This document shows, piece after piece, positions 63,918 through 64,000 of a DNA stretch of 64,000 bases (positions within the stretch are counted from its first letter, which is position 1; each line of letters begins with the position of its first letter). Made by a program: the position numbers and the translations under genes. The notes below the pieces were generated by a model. It was not told the origin of the DNA, ran no database searches, and saw only the letters and a program-made list of their open reading frames with translations. Source of the stretch: a bacterium (GTDB taxonomy: Bacteria > Electryoneota > RPQS01); the NCBI GenBank assembly GCA_016702305.1, contig JADJEH010000017.1:706646-770645 (forward strand), given 5' to 3'.

Positions 63918-64000
63918 GACGAAAATGCGAGTGAGTTAGAAATCTAAATCGCTATGTGCATATGCGTCGGTCATGGACGGTCAAACTTCTCCAATAATGG

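Larger units (their letters stand above)
34910..64000. mobile_element. Integrative element 2 (left end; right end beyond window)
   Basis: Starts at the second tRNA-Ser core. It has its own integrase, a complete Ub-like operon, secreted proteins, a micro-ORF unit, an origin-like region and a primase-helicase module in the same order as element 1. No third copy of the 58-bp core is found before 64000, so the right junction lies outside. All genes but the M6-like protease are intact. Confidence 0.75.

Overview
The window is chromosomal DNA of an uncultured-type bacterium, probably a member of the FCB superphylum or a related candidate phylum. The main reason is that many large secreted proteins end in the same 'NPFNP' type-A (Por/T9SS, FlgD-Ig-like) sorting domain. 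The left 5.5 kb is ordinary, GC-rich chromosome: the end of a terpenoid-cyclase-like gene, tyrS, a LolA-like periplasmic protein, tRNA-Ser(CGA), a small membrane protein, a DinB-fold protein, a VOC protein, a DUF1801-AlkD fusion, a VanZ-like membrane protein and tRNA-Ser(GGA).

The rest is two integrative elements in tandem at tRNA-Ser(GGA). A perfect 58-bp copy of the tRNA 3' end (5556-5613) recurs at 34910-34967, so element 1 is bounded at both ends. Element 2 starts at the second copy and runs off the window. Each element has its own tyrosine integrase at the left. Each then carries a ubiquitin-like conjugation operon: a ThiS/Ub-fold protein ending in GGGW, an E2-like protein with an HPHV...ICWG active-site motif and (element 2) a Cys-rich tail, a JAB/JAMM protease, a ThiF/E1-like protein and a tiny Cys/acidic peptide. 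Next comes a long plus-strand run of secreted proteins: beta-propellers, a subtilisin, giant beta-helix proteins and an M6-like zinc protease. The right part of each element is a minus-strand replication module, an archaeo-eukaryotic primase/SF3 helicase with small partner genes. Just 3' of the primase lies a conserved core flanked by inverted iteron pairs, the layout of satellite (SaPI/PICI-type) origins.

The elements are paralogous but mosaic. The Ub-like operons are close relatives. The helicase halves of the primases are nearly identical while their N-terminal primase halves differ. Several secreted genes share near-identical blocks. Element 1 secreted genes and its E2-like tail are cut by clustered single-base indels, whereas element 2 is mostly intact (one indel in the M6-like gene). 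Tiny ORFs of 25-29 codons behind a repeated CTGGCATAAGA motif, each with its own terminator, lie between the secreted cluster and the replication module.

The most novel candidate is a mobile, self-replicating island that links a compact Ubl-E2-JAB-E1-micropeptide system with T9SS-type surface proteases and adhesins. Its function (defence, protein tagging or regulation of surface export) cannot be decided from sequence alone.
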